Origin: Thioalkalicoccus limnaeus
GTDB taxonomy: Bacteria > Pseudomonadota > Gammaproteobacteria > Chromatiales > Chromatiaceae
Assembly (NCBI RefSeq): GCF_041197575.1
Contig: NZ_JBDKXB010000003.1
Span: forward strand, 62,001 to 126,000
Reading direction: 5' to 3'
Length of the DNA stretch: 64,000 nucleotides
The notes below the pieces were generated by a model. That model saw only the letters and a list, made by a program, of their open reading frames with translations. It ran no database searches and had not been told where the DNA came from. Shown here piece by piece: positions 52,282 through 60,847 of this stretch (position 1 is the stretch's first letter; the number at the start of each line of letters is the position of its first letter). A program made the translations under genes and the position numbers.

Positions 52282-53061
52282 ATGAGAAGTTCCCTGACCA
52301 TATCTTCGCGGGTCGTCATGCTGGCCCTGCTCCTGTTCGGGTTTTCCGCCTGTCAGTCGACCGGCGGGGGGCCGGGCTCGGCCGCGGGGCTGGCGCCCGG
52401 AGCGATTGGCGAGCCCACGGGGGCAGCCGGACCCGATGCTGGCTCCGCCGGCGGCGACCTGATCCCGGTTGTCGAGGGTTTGCCGCCGGATCCGGGCCCT
52501 AGAGCCACCTATCGAATCGGCCCATTCGACCTGCTCCAGGTCGATGTCTTTCAGGTGGCCGACTTCTCGCGCCGATACCGGGTCAACGAAGACGGGCTGA
52601 TCTTGATGCCGCTCGTCGGACCCGTCCAGGTCGGTGGGCTCACGCCGAGCGAGGCCCAGGACCGGATCGCCGACGCGCTCGGACGCGATTACCTGCGAAA
52701 CCCGCAGGTCAGCGTCTTCGTCGAGGAGTTCGCGAACCAGAACATCACGGTGACCGGCGCGGTCCGGCGGCCCGGTGTCTATCCGATCCAATCCCGGATG
52801 ACGCTGTTGCAGGCCGTTGCGATGGCCCAGGGTCTATCCGATGTCGCCAAGGATCAAAGCGTGGTCTTGTTCCGCCCGCAAGCGGATGACAGGATGCAGG
52901 CCTACGTGATCAATCTGGCCCAGATACAACGTGGCGAGCTGCGTGATCCGCCATTGATCGCCGATGACCGCGTGGTGGTCCCCCAGGCCGGCGGCTTGGT
53001 ACTCTTGCGCACCATCACCGGATCGATTCGCGGGCTCGTGAGTCCGATCCCGGTTTACTGA
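52282..53061 (+). CDS. Polysaccharide export lipoprotein (Wza/Poly_export-SLBB family)
   Basis: 259 aa: lipobox FSAC (Cys ~24), a Gly/Ala/Pro-rich linker, a Poly_export domain (ATYRIGPFDLLQVDVFQVAD) and one SLBB domain (NITVTGAVRRPGVYPIQ). Outer-membrane secretin-like export pores of this kind pass capsule or exopolysaccharide with a Wzc-type partner, the next gene. GGAG precedes the ATG by ~9 bp. Confidence 0.92.
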   Translation: MRSSLTISSRVVMLALLLFGFSACQSTGGGPGSAAGLAPGAIGEPTGAAGPDAGSAGGDLIPVVEGLPPDPGPRATYRIGPFDLLQVDVFQVADFSRRYRVNEDGLILMPLVGPVQVGGLTPSEAQDRIADALGRDYLRNPQVSVFVEEFANQNITVTGAVRRPGVYPIQSRMTLLQAVAMAQGLSDVAKDQSVVLFRPQADDRMQAYVINLAQIQRGELRDPPLIADDRVVVPQAGGLVLLRTITGSIRGLVSPIPVY

Positions 53062-53135
53062 TCCATCAGAACACGCGTGGCACTGTGCAGCGATGCTGCG
53101 GAGCAGGCTTTCCCTCTCTTGAATCGGTCCCTTCG

Positions 53136-55457
53136 ATGACCCGTACAGACCTGACGAAGAACCCGCCCGATCCGATCGAGCCGCTCGCACCGCGCCCGGG
53201 ACCACAGGCCCTGCAGCGGGTCACCGAGCCATACCTGCCGAGGTCGGAGCCGGCGGATGACGACACGATCGACCTGCGCGAGTACTGGCACATCCTGGTG
53301 CGCCGGCGCTGGACCCTGTTCGCGGTGCTCGCCCTGACGATCGTCGCCACGGTCCTTGTCACCTTTCTGTCGACGCCGATCTACCGCGCAACGCTGCTGT
53401 TGCAGATCGATCGCGAGGAGGGTCGCGTCCTCGAGTTCCAGAATGTGACCGCCGAGGAGGCGCGTAATACGACCGACTTCTACCAGACCCAGTACGAGCT
53501 GCTGCGCAGCCGCGCGTTGGCTCAACGGGTCGTCGATCAGTTGGGTATGCAGCCGGCCGCGACGGCCGAGACGGCCTCCTTCTTCGGGGAGCTCAAACGC
53601 TCGGTTCGCGGCTGGATTGCCGGTGCCGCGGCCTCCGAGGAGACCGCCGCCGAGGCGGGCAGGGATCCTCCGACGTCGAATCTGGCGGAGGCGTTGCTGC
53701 GCCAATTGACGGTCGCACCGGTGCGCAATTCGCGGCTGGTGCGCATCCACTACGACAGTCCCGACCCGATCGAGGCCGCGGCTGTCGCCAATGCCGTGGC
53801 CGAGAACTTCATCAACATGAATCTCGAACGGCGGTTCGATGCCTCGGCCTACGCGAAGACCTTTCTCGATGAACAGTTGCAGCAGGTCCGCGCGAGCCTC
53901 GAGGATTCCGAGCGGCATCTGATCCAGTATGCGCGCGAACGCGAGATCGTGAACCTCGACGATCGTCTGTCGACGCTGCTGCAACAGCTCGGCGAGATGA
54001 GCTCGCAACTGACGCGGGCGCAGGCCGAGCGTATCCAGGCCGAGGCCGAGTATGCGGAGATCCTGCAGCAGGGCGGGGCGACTTCGGCGAAGGTGCTGGC
54101 CAGCGGCGTGATCGACAGGCTGAAGAGCCGCCGAACCGACCTCGAGATCGAGTACCAGGAAGGCCTCAAGGTGTTCCAGCCGGGATATCCGACGATGCAG
54201 CAATTGCAGCGCCAGATGGCCGAGATCGACCAGTCGATCGAACGCGAGACGCAAGCGATCGTCGGGGCGGTCCAGGCCACTTATCAGGCGAAGATCCGGC
54301 AGGAGGCGACACTGACGCAGCGGTTGCAGGAGATCAAGGATGAGGTCCTCGCGCTGCAGGATCGCAGCAGCGACTATCAGACGTTGAGACGCGAGGTCGA
54401 TACCAACCGCGAACTTTACGATGGGTTGCTGCAACGGATGAAAGAGATCGGCGTGGTGGCCGGCATCGGCACCAATAACATCTCGATCGTCGATCGCGCG
54501 CAGGTCCCACGTGGTGCCTACAAGCCGAGTCTGACCCGAAATCTGGCGTTGGCCTTGGCGATCGGTCTGCTCGGCGGCGTGTTGCTGGCCTTCCTGTTCG
54601 AGACGCTCGACGACACGGTCAAGACCGGCGATGATGTCGAACGGCGCCTCGGGGCGCCGGTCCTCGGGGTCTTTCCGCTGGCCCAAGGCCTGGCCGCATC
54701 GGGCGACGGCGGGAACCCGGCCTTGCAGACCTTTCGCGAACCTCAAGGGCCGCTCGCCGAATCGGCGCGTTCGTTGCGCACCTCGCTGGTCTTCTCGACC
54801 GCCGACGGGGCGCCGAAGGTGCTCCATTTCACCAGTGCAAGCCCCGGAGAAGGCAAGACGACGGCGGCCGTCAACACCGCGATCGCCTTTGCCCAGTCCG
54901 GCAGCAAGGTCCTGCTGATCGACGCCGATCTGCGCAATCCGTCGCTGCACCGCGCCTTTTCGCTGGCGAACACGATCGGACTCACCAACTACCTGGCTGG
55001 GGACATCCAGCCGGCCGATATCGCGCAGCCGACCGAGGTCCCCCGGCTGTTCACGATCACCAGCGGCCCCTTGCCACCAAACCCGGTCGAACTGCTGTCG
55101 GACGCCAAGATGCTGGACCTGCTGCGTCTTGGCACCGAGCGCTTCGATCACGTGATCCTCGACAGTCCGCCCGTGATCGGGTTGGCCGACGCGCTGGTGC
55201 TCGCAAACCTGGCGCGGGCGACCGTCTTCGTCGTCGAACCCGGCGCCACCCGTAAGGGCCTGCTCGAGGGGGCGGCGAAGCGGCTGAGCACGGCCAATGC
55301 AAGGATGCTCGGCGCGCTGCTGCAAAAGGTCGGGCGCGTCGGATCCGGCTACGGCTACGGCTACGGCTACGGCTACGACTACGCCTATCATTACAGCTAT
55401 GCGTATGGGAACCGGTCGGACAGCCCGGCGCGCGTCGCCGATCAAAGCCAGGCGTGA
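53136..55457 (+). CDS. Wzc-like polysaccharide co-polymerase and BY-kinase
   Basis: 773 aa. N-terminal Wzz domain with first helix (RRRWTLFAVLALTIVATVLV), a long periplasmic coiled-coil (about residues 230-440), GNVR segment, second helix, then a cytoplasmic tyrosine kinase: Walker A SASPGEGKTTAAV (~566), LLIDADLRNPSLHRAF (Walker A'), and VILDSPPVIG (Walker B). The C-terminus has ten Tyr in GYGYGYGYGYDYAYHYSYAY-like order, the autophosphorylated Tyr cluster. Controls chain length and export. ATG 53136 is used; the frame extends upstream without homology. Confidence 0.93.
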   Translation: MTRTDLTKNPPDPIEPLAPRPGPQALQRVTEPYLPRSEPADDDTIDLREYWHILVRRRWTLFAVLALTIVATVLVTFLSTPIYRATLLLQIDREEGRVLEFQNVTAEEARNTTDFYQTQYELLRSRALAQRVVDQLGMQPAATAETASFFGELKRSVRGWIAGAAASEETAAEAGRDPPTSNLAEALLRQLTVAPVRNSRLVRIHYDSPDPIEAAAVANAVAENFINMNLERRFDASAYAKTFLDEQLQQVRASLEDSERHLIQYAREREIVNLDDRLSTLLQQLGEMSSQLTRAQAERIQAEAEYAEILQQGGATSAKVLASGVIDRLKSRRTDLEIEYQEGLKVFQPGYPTMQQLQRQMAEIDQSIERETQAIVGAVQATYQAKIRQEATLTQRLQEIKDEVLALQDRSSDYQTLRREVDTNRELYDGLLQRMKEIGVVAGIGTNNISIVDRAQVPRGAYKPSLTRNLALALAIGLLGGVLLAFLFETLDDTVKTGDDVERRLGAPVLGVFPLAQGLAASGDGGNPALQTFREPQGPLAESARSLRTSLVFSTADGAPKVLHFTSASPGEGKTTAAVNTAIAFAQSGSKVLLIDADLRNPSLHRAFSLANTIGLTNYLAGDIQPADIAQPTEVPRLFTITSGPLPPNPVELLSDAKMLDLLRLGTERFDHVILDSPPVIGLADALVLANLARATVFVVEPGATRKGLLEGAAKRLSTANARMLGALLQKVGRVGSGYGYGYGYGYDYAYHYSYAYGNRSDSPARVADQSQA
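55347..55376 (+). repeat. Hexanucleotide tandem repeat (GGCTAC)x5 in the Wzc-like Tyr cluster
   Basis: Five perfect GGCTAC units encode Gly-Tyr repeats in the kinase tail. Slippage in whole units would change the number of phospho-Tyr sites without breaking the frame. Confidence 0.95.
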
Positions 55458-55469
55458 CAGCGTTCCGCG

Positions 55470-57029
55470 ATGACGCCGGTGCTGTTACTGGTGGCGCTCG
55501 ACTATCATCGAGCCCCGTTGCGCTACCCACGGCTCGCCGACGCGCGACGGCCGCTGCCAGCGGCGTTCGAAGGTCTGTTGGCCGAGCTGGGTGTCGCACT
55601 GGTTCCGTCCAATCTTGCCAAGGCCGCACGGCGTTTGCGCTGTGAACCGCACGGCCTCGAGGAGGCCGTGCGGTTCTTTGTCCGCCATGTCCTGCTGGTG
55701 CCCGATGCCGACCACTACCGAGTCCTGGGCCTGTCCCATGGGGCCGAGCCGGATGCGATCCGGCGCCATTACTACCTGCTGGCTCGGCTGTTTCATCCCG
55801 ATCGCGCACCGCCGGACCCAGACCGCGACGCGGTCGAGATGGCCCGGCTGAATCAGGCCCACTGGACCCTCCGTGATCCCGAACGCAAGCGTCGTTATGA
55901 TGCCGATCTGGCGGCGCAAGGCCGGGCGGGTCCGGGTGCCAGACCCTTGCCGATGGCCGCCTTCCGGCCAGGCCCGGGGTTGCCCGCCCAGCTTCAGGGG
56001 GCCGCCGGGGCGTATGGGTCGAACACGCGATCGGCCGTACTGGGTATCCTGCTCCTCGGCACCTCGGTTGCGATCATGGCTTGGCTGTTCTGGCCGAGCC
56101 GGGAGTCGGGCATCCGAATGAATCCGGAGCGTGCGGCACAACCGGTACCGGGTCCAGCCTATCTGGTCGGCGACCGCCTTCGGGCGGTCGATCTGGCCGC
56201 ACCAAGCCTGGATCTGGATCCCACGCCGATGGGCGATCCGGTGGCGGCGGACGTGCCGCCTGGTCGTGACGACGGCGTGGTGCCGCGGCCGCCCGTGGTG
56301 ATGGTGGCCGAGACCCAGCCACCGCCGGTCCCCGGGCCTCGGCTCGATCAGGCGGCCGGTCCACGGGCGCCCGCCGACATATTGGCCGTGATGCCAGCCC
56401 GGGTGGCGCCATCGCCGCCTCAGGCCGGGGAGCCGCCGCTCCAAGCTGTCCCGCTGCTGCGCCGAGATCCGGTACCGGAGGCGTCGGCTGAACGCCCGGC
56501 GACCGCCGTGTCGCGAGAGCCTCTCCAGTCGATGCCCGAATCTCCAAAGCAGGCGATGCCCCCTGTGCCGCGACCAGAACCGCGGCCACCACCACAGCCG
56601 GCACACCGCCCCGTGCACGAACCGGGGGAGCGCGGGGTCATGACGGATCCAGCGGTCGCGCGGGCCGCCGACCGTGACCGCGTGATTTCGCGCTTCGTGT
56701 CGACTTACCGCGATGGCGATCTCGACGGCTTCGTCGGCCTGTTCGTGCCGCACGCCGACGTCAACGAGGGGCGCGGTCATGCGTTGATCCGCTCCATCTA
56801 TGCGGATTTCTTTCGCCGCGTGCCGGATCGCCGCCTCGAGATCGGGGCGTTGCGCTGGCATTCGATCGACGCCGAGCGGGCGATCGGCGAGGGTCGGGTG
56901 TCGGTCGGCAGCCGCACCGGGGGGAGCGGTCGGTGGCGTCACGGCCAAGGAGGGATCCGTTTCGATCTGGTCTGGGATGGTGATGGCTATCGGATTGCGA
57001 GGATGTTCTATGATGTCGAGCCGCGCTAG
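55470..57029 (+). CDS. J-domain membrane protein with C-terminal NTF2-like domain
   Basis: 519 aa, no close family recognised as a whole. Residues ~80-145 form a DnaJ-like J domain (DHYRVLGLSHGAEPDAIRRH, LARLFHPDR with the HPD motif, ERKRRYD). A single transmembrane helix follows (~189-208, VLGILLLGTSVAIMAWLFW), then a long Pro-rich stretch (~210-400), then an NTF2/SnoaL-like domain (RVISRFVSTYRDGDLDGFVG). The arrangement would place a J domain in the cytoplasm and an NTF2-like domain in the periplasm. It lies 12 bp after the Wzc-like gene and overlaps the next gene by 20 bp, so it belongs to the export operon. Confidence 0.75.
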   Translation: MTPVLLLVALDYHRAPLRYPRLADARRPLPAAFEGLLAELGVALVPSNLAKAARRLRCEPHGLEEAVRFFVRHVLLVPDADHYRVLGLSHGAEPDAIRRHYYLLARLFHPDRAPPDPDRDAVEMARLNQAHWTLRDPERKRRYDADLAAQGRAGPGARPLPMAAFRPGPGLPAQLQGAAGAYGSNTRSAVLGILLLGTSVAIMAWLFWPSRESGIRMNPERAAQPVPGPAYLVGDRLRAVDLAAPSLDLDPTPMGDPVAADVPPGRDDGVVPRPPVVMVAETQPPPVPGPRLDQAAGPRAPADILAVMPARVAPSPPQAGEPPLQAVPLLRRDPVPEASAERPATAVSREPLQSMPESPKQAMPPVPRPEPRPPPQPAHRPVHEPGERGVMTDPAVARAADRDRVISRFVSTYRDGDLDGFVGLFVPHADVNEGRGHALIRSIYADFFRRVPDRRLEIGALRWHSIDAERAIGEGRVSVGSRTGGSGRWRHGQGGIRFDLVWDGDGYRIARMFYDVEPR

Positions 57030-58401
57030 CGGTCTAGTGTCGATCGGCCTGCGCCGTGCGGTACTCCTGCTGCTCGGCCTGTTGCTCGGCTGGATGATGC
57101 TGGAAAAGGCCGTGACCGATCACGCGGCGATCCGCGAGGCGCAGAAGCGCGGTGACACGACGGCGCTCGCCTATCCATGGGCCTTGCACCACGCGCCGAC
57201 GAACTTCAACCAAGTGATGGCCGAGTTGCCGGATGATCCGGTGGCGGCGCGCAGGCGATTGGAGGAGGTCTACCGACAGAACCCGGTCAACCCGCGTCCG
57301 TTGTTGGCGCTCGCTCGTTTCGCGCAGGCCGACGGTGATCTGGATCTGGCCGACGCCTTGGTTCGCCAGGCGATCAGGCTGGCGCCCGCGAGTCCGGCCA
57401 TCCGGAACGAGGCGGCGGTCTATTGGGCCACTCGGGGCGATCTGGCGCGAGCGGTGCGTCATTGGTCGCTCGCGGTCGAGGCGGACCCGGCGCGTCGCCA
57501 GGCCGTCTTCGCAGTCTTGCTGACCCTGCTCGAGGAGCCCGAGACGCGCTATGCGATCCGGCCACTGGCCTTGGATCCACCGCCCTGGTGGGAGGCGTTT
57601 TTTGCCCAGGTCGCGCGGCGGGCGATCTCGGTCGAGACGGTTCGTGCGCTGTATGGGCTGCGTCGTGAGGCCCTGCGGATGCCACCGTCATCGGCCGAGC
57701 GCGAGGCCTATGTCGCGCGTTTACAGCGCGATGGGTTGATCGCGGAGGCCTATCTGGTCTGGGTCAATGGGTTGACGGAGTCCCAGCGGCGCCATTTGGG
57801 TCTGCTGTTCGACGGTGGCTTCGAGTTGGAACCGACGCAATCCGGATTCGGTTGGCAAACCCCGCGCTCGGCGCGTGTCGAGGTCCGGTTCGCGCCGACC
57901 TATGGCGTCGAGGGCGCGCGCGCGCTGCAGTTGCGCTTTCGCCAGCGTGAACAGGCCTATCGGCATCTCTACCAGACGCTGTTCCTGGACCCCGGTTACT
58001 ACCGGGTCTCCGGGCAGGTTCGTTTGGACAGCCTGACGACGATCGGTGGTCTGCGTTGGCAACTGGACTGCGTGCAACCGAGCCGGACGCGCCTGGGCGA
58101 GAGCGAGCGTTTTCTCGGTTCCGGTGACTGGCGGACCTTTTCGTTCGAGTTAGCGGTGCCCGATGGCTGCGGTTTGCAGGAGATCCGTCTCGTCTCCACG
58201 GGGCGACGGCCGTTCGAGCATCGGCTCGACGGCGATGTCTGGTTCGATGGAATGAGCCTTCGCCGCGTCTCGCAGCTCGGCGCCGTGGCCCGAATGCGAA
58301 ACCAGGTCGGTGCCGACGGGGACGGCATGGACACCGATGCGGACTCCTCGCCGGATGAGTCGCCGTCGGTCGAAGCTGATGATCAGCAGGATCGCGAGTA
58401 G
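57010..58401 (+). CDS. TPR protein with C-terminal carbohydrate-binding-like jelly roll
   Basis: 463 aa. One N-terminal membrane helix (AVLLLLGLLLGWMML), TPR-like repeats at residues ~65-170 (LLALARFAQADGDLDLADAL, then AVYWATRGDLARAVRHWSLA), and a C-terminal beta-rich domain (LLFDGGFELEPTQSGFGW to DVWFDGMSLRRV) like galactose-binding or CBM-type folds. Acidic tail. Overlaps the J-domain gene by 20 bp. Fits a periplasmic scaffold or glycan-binding role in export; not a recognised named protein. Confidence 0.7.
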   Translation: MMSSRASGLVSIGLRRAVLLLLGLLLGWMMLEKAVTDHAAIREAQKRGDTTALAYPWALHHAPTNFNQVMAELPDDPVAARRRLEEVYRQNPVNPRPLLALARFAQADGDLDLADALVRQAIRLAPASPAIRNEAAVYWATRGDLARAVRHWSLAVEADPARRQAVFAVLLTLLEEPETRYAIRPLALDPPPWWEAFFAQVARRAISVETVRALYGLRREALRMPPSSAEREAYVARLQRDGLIAEAYLVWVNGLTESQRRHLGLLFDGGFELEPTQSGFGWQTPRSARVEVRFAPTYGVEGARALQLRFRQREQAYRHLYQTLFLDPGYYRVSGQVRLDSLTTIGGLRWQLDCVQPSRTRLGESERFLGSGDWRTFSFELAVPDGCGLQEIRLVSTGRRPFEHRLDGDVWFDGMSLRRVSQLGAVARMRNQVGADGDGMDTDADSSPDESPSVEADDQQDRE

Positions 58402-58573
58402 CCGTGATGCCGGCGTAAGAATGGGCCCGCGGTTTGAGCCGATAAGTCACCCGCGCGCGGATCCAGCATCCCGTTGTCGCCACTGAATCGTCAATGGAAA
58501 TAAACCGCCGGATCTGCTATGGTTCAATAGAGGGGTTTCTCGGACTCGTTCTTCAATCAAAGGAGCCTAATCG

Positions 58574-59074
58574 ATGCACCGGAGCTCGCGGATTTCTTTG
58601 TTGGTCGCTGCGTTGACAACGGCCGTCGGGTTCGGCTCGTCGGTCTCCGCTTCCGAGCCGGTCGGCGAGCTGGCGCGCATTACCGGCACCGCCGTCGTCA
58701 ATCAAGGCGCCCAGTATGTCGTCGGCCGGGAGGGGATACCGCTGCGAGAGGGTGACCGTCTCCTGGTCCTCGAGGGTGGAAACGCCTTGGTTCTGTTCGC
58801 CGACGGCTGCCAGTATGCGTTGCAGGACGACGAGTTGTTGGTCGTTCCGGCCGTCAGCACCTGTGCATCGCAGGCGGTGGGGCAATACAAGGTCGATCCT
58901 CGCTCTGCGATCGCGACGGGTCCATCGATCTCGACCGGCGACGTGACGTTGGCTCAGTTGGAAGCGCCCCAGGCTGGCTCGCTGGTGTGGGTGCCACCTG
59001 TCGTGGCAGGGATCGTCGCCGTGGCGGCGCTTGCTGATGATGGCGGCTCCAGCCCGCGACCGATCAGTCCATGA
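58574..59074 (+). CDS. Exported FecR-like protein of unknown function
   Basis: 166 aa, signal peptide cut after VSASE-like site (~27), then a region resembling FecR-type domains (GELARITGTAVVNQGAQYVV, REGDRLLVLEGGNALVLFADG) with two cysteines, and a C-terminal hydrophobic stretch (SLVWVPPVVAGIVAVAALA) that may be an anchor or fibre-like segment. A very good AAAGGAG site precedes ATG 58574; 172 bp separate it from the TPR gene, so it may have its own promoter. Same-strand end of the exopolysaccharide locus. Confidence 0.65.
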   Translation: MHRSSRISLLVAALTTAVGFGSSVSASEPVGELARITGTAVVNQGAQYVVGREGIPLREGDRLLVLEGGNALVLFADGCQYALQDDELLVVPAVSTCASQAVGQYKVDPRSAIATGPSISTGDVTLAQLEAPQAGSLVWVPPVVAGIVAVAALADDGGSSPRPISP

Positions 59075-59164
59075 TCCCGTGATCGGGGCCTGATCTGGGT
59101 CGACGGGTGCGTCCCAAGTCTCATCGGTACAGACCTGCATCGGGTGTCGCTCCGGCCGGATCCA

Positions 59165-60670
59165 TCAGACCCGCGTCGCTGCCGCGATCTGCAGATCGGC
59201 CCGCAGCGCCTCGTCGGTCCAGTCCTGGTCCGATTGGGCTTCGGCCACCGCGTTCGCGTATCGATGCGCGGCGGTGTCCTAGGCCCATCGAGTGCCTGGA
59301 CCTCGGGCTCGCGGCCCGGTGCCGGAAGATAATCGCCCGACGATCCTCCCAAGAGCCGCACCCCGGTCGTCGCCCTATCAGGCCGCGGCGTACGGGTCAG
59401 ATAGTCCACCAGTCAGGCGAAGAACAACGCCAGAACCAGCGCTGCCTCGAGCACGATCCCGGCATCCCGGGTATAGGCCGGGCGCATCGGCGCGAGCGGC
59501 AGCGGTGCGTAGTCGATCACCTCGAGGGGTGGAAACTGCTCGCGATTGGTCATCTCGATCCGAGCGAACCGCTCCTGTTGGGTCGTGTAGAGTTCCTCGA
59601 GCCTCGCCAGCTCCTGCTCCAGGGCCCGGTGTTCGGCAAAGCGGTTGGTGAACTCGGCGACCTGGGCGCGATGTCCAGCCAGCTCCGCCTCGAGGGAGCG
59701 CACGGCCTCCGACGCCGACAGCAGCGCGTGCTCCGCATCGATCGTGGCCTGAGCCTGGCCGACCGAGACGAGGTACTGGCCTGTGTTTCGAGCGTCGCCA
59801 ACTGCACCGGCAGGTCCCTCAGGTCCGGGTCGCTTTCGATGTACCGATCGGTATAACGCTCCTGCAGCTGCTCCAATCGCTCACGCACCCCGCGGGCGTC
59901 GGACTGCAATGCGGCCGGCCGAGCCTACTCGTGGTCCGGCACCACGGGTCGACCCTGGGCGATCGCGCTACGCAGCGCGTCGAGCTGCGCCTGGGCATCC
60001 GTCTCGCGCTCCCGCGCACGATTCAGCGACGCGGTCAAGCCGTTCAGCCGGGCCGGCACCAGGTTCTCTTCGCGTTCCATGCTGACGATGTCGTGGCGTT
60101 CGCGAAACCGCTCCAGCTCGGCGCGGGTGGCGGCGAGACGTTTGCCGAGGCGGGATTGTTCCCCTTGTAGTTCGGCCGTGGTGCGTCCGGTTAGCTCGGC
60201 GATGCGCGCAGGGTCACTTAGGCGTCGGCCCATTGGTTGACGGCGTCCCGCAGCAGTTCTGGTGTGCCGCCCTCGGCGCTTAGCTCCACGAGGTTGGTGT
60301 CGGACACCGACCGGACGGTGAGCATTTCCCGAAGTCTACCCATGTCCATCGGAGACTCGCCGGTGTGGTCCGCTGATTGCAGGCGGTCGGCCACGGCCGC
60401 CAGGACCTCATCGCCGAGCAGCAGCCGACGCTGGATCGCGACGTGCTCGAGATCAGCATCCGCGCTGGTCTCGTCGACGCCCTTGGGTTTGACGGTCAAC
60501 ACCGTCGCCGAGGTCTCGAAAACCGGCGATCGCAGGTAGTTGGCCGCGAGGCCCAGGGTCGCCGCCAAGACAAAGGTGGACAGGAATACCAGCAGGCGGC
60601 CCGGGCGCTGGTCTGGGATCGGCCCGGGTGGCGGTGTTGCCTGCACGAGTTCGATGGATGGTCCAGTCAT
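59165..60670 (-). pseudogene. Decayed GumC/Wzz-type polysaccharide chain-length protein
   Basis: Pieces of one gene in changing minus-strand frames. Start at 60670: Wzz part with membrane helix (LLVFLSTFVLAATLGLAANY) to NQWADA and a stop at 60218. One frame over: coiled-coil (LGKRLAATRAELERFRERHD) broken by an in-frame TAG at 59925-59927 and continuing to LATLETQ. Frame change near 59780, then SLEAELAGHRAQVAEF to the second membrane helix (GIVLEAALVLALFFA), a TGA at 59413-59415 where Trp is expected, then DYLTRTPRPD. A last shift near 59280 gives AAHRYANAVAEAQSDQDW to a stop at 59165. At least two stops and three shifts; not functional. Confidence 0.85.
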
Positions 60671-60847
60671 CTGAGGTCCGCTCCTGGTTTCCCGCCCTCT
60701 TGCCGTCGGCGATTGCGTCACGGGGAGCCAAGGGTGGGCTGATCCCCATGCCTCCTGTCGACCCGCAGGCCGGGTCCTTGACCTGCGTCGTTCGCCACTC
60801 CGCTTCCACGCCGCGATGACTAGCGGCGCGGAAGCGAGAGCCGCGCG

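Noticed and set aside
53055..55445. 796-aa minus-strand frame opposite the Wzc-like gene
   Set aside because: Complement of a well-supported kinase gene; residue make-up is that of antisense (Arg/Leu/Gln/Asp rich) with no domain.
60826..60846. Hairpin GCGCGG/CCGCGC after katG as terminator
   Set aside because: Short stem, no T-run, and it abuts the stop codon; not strong enough to call.
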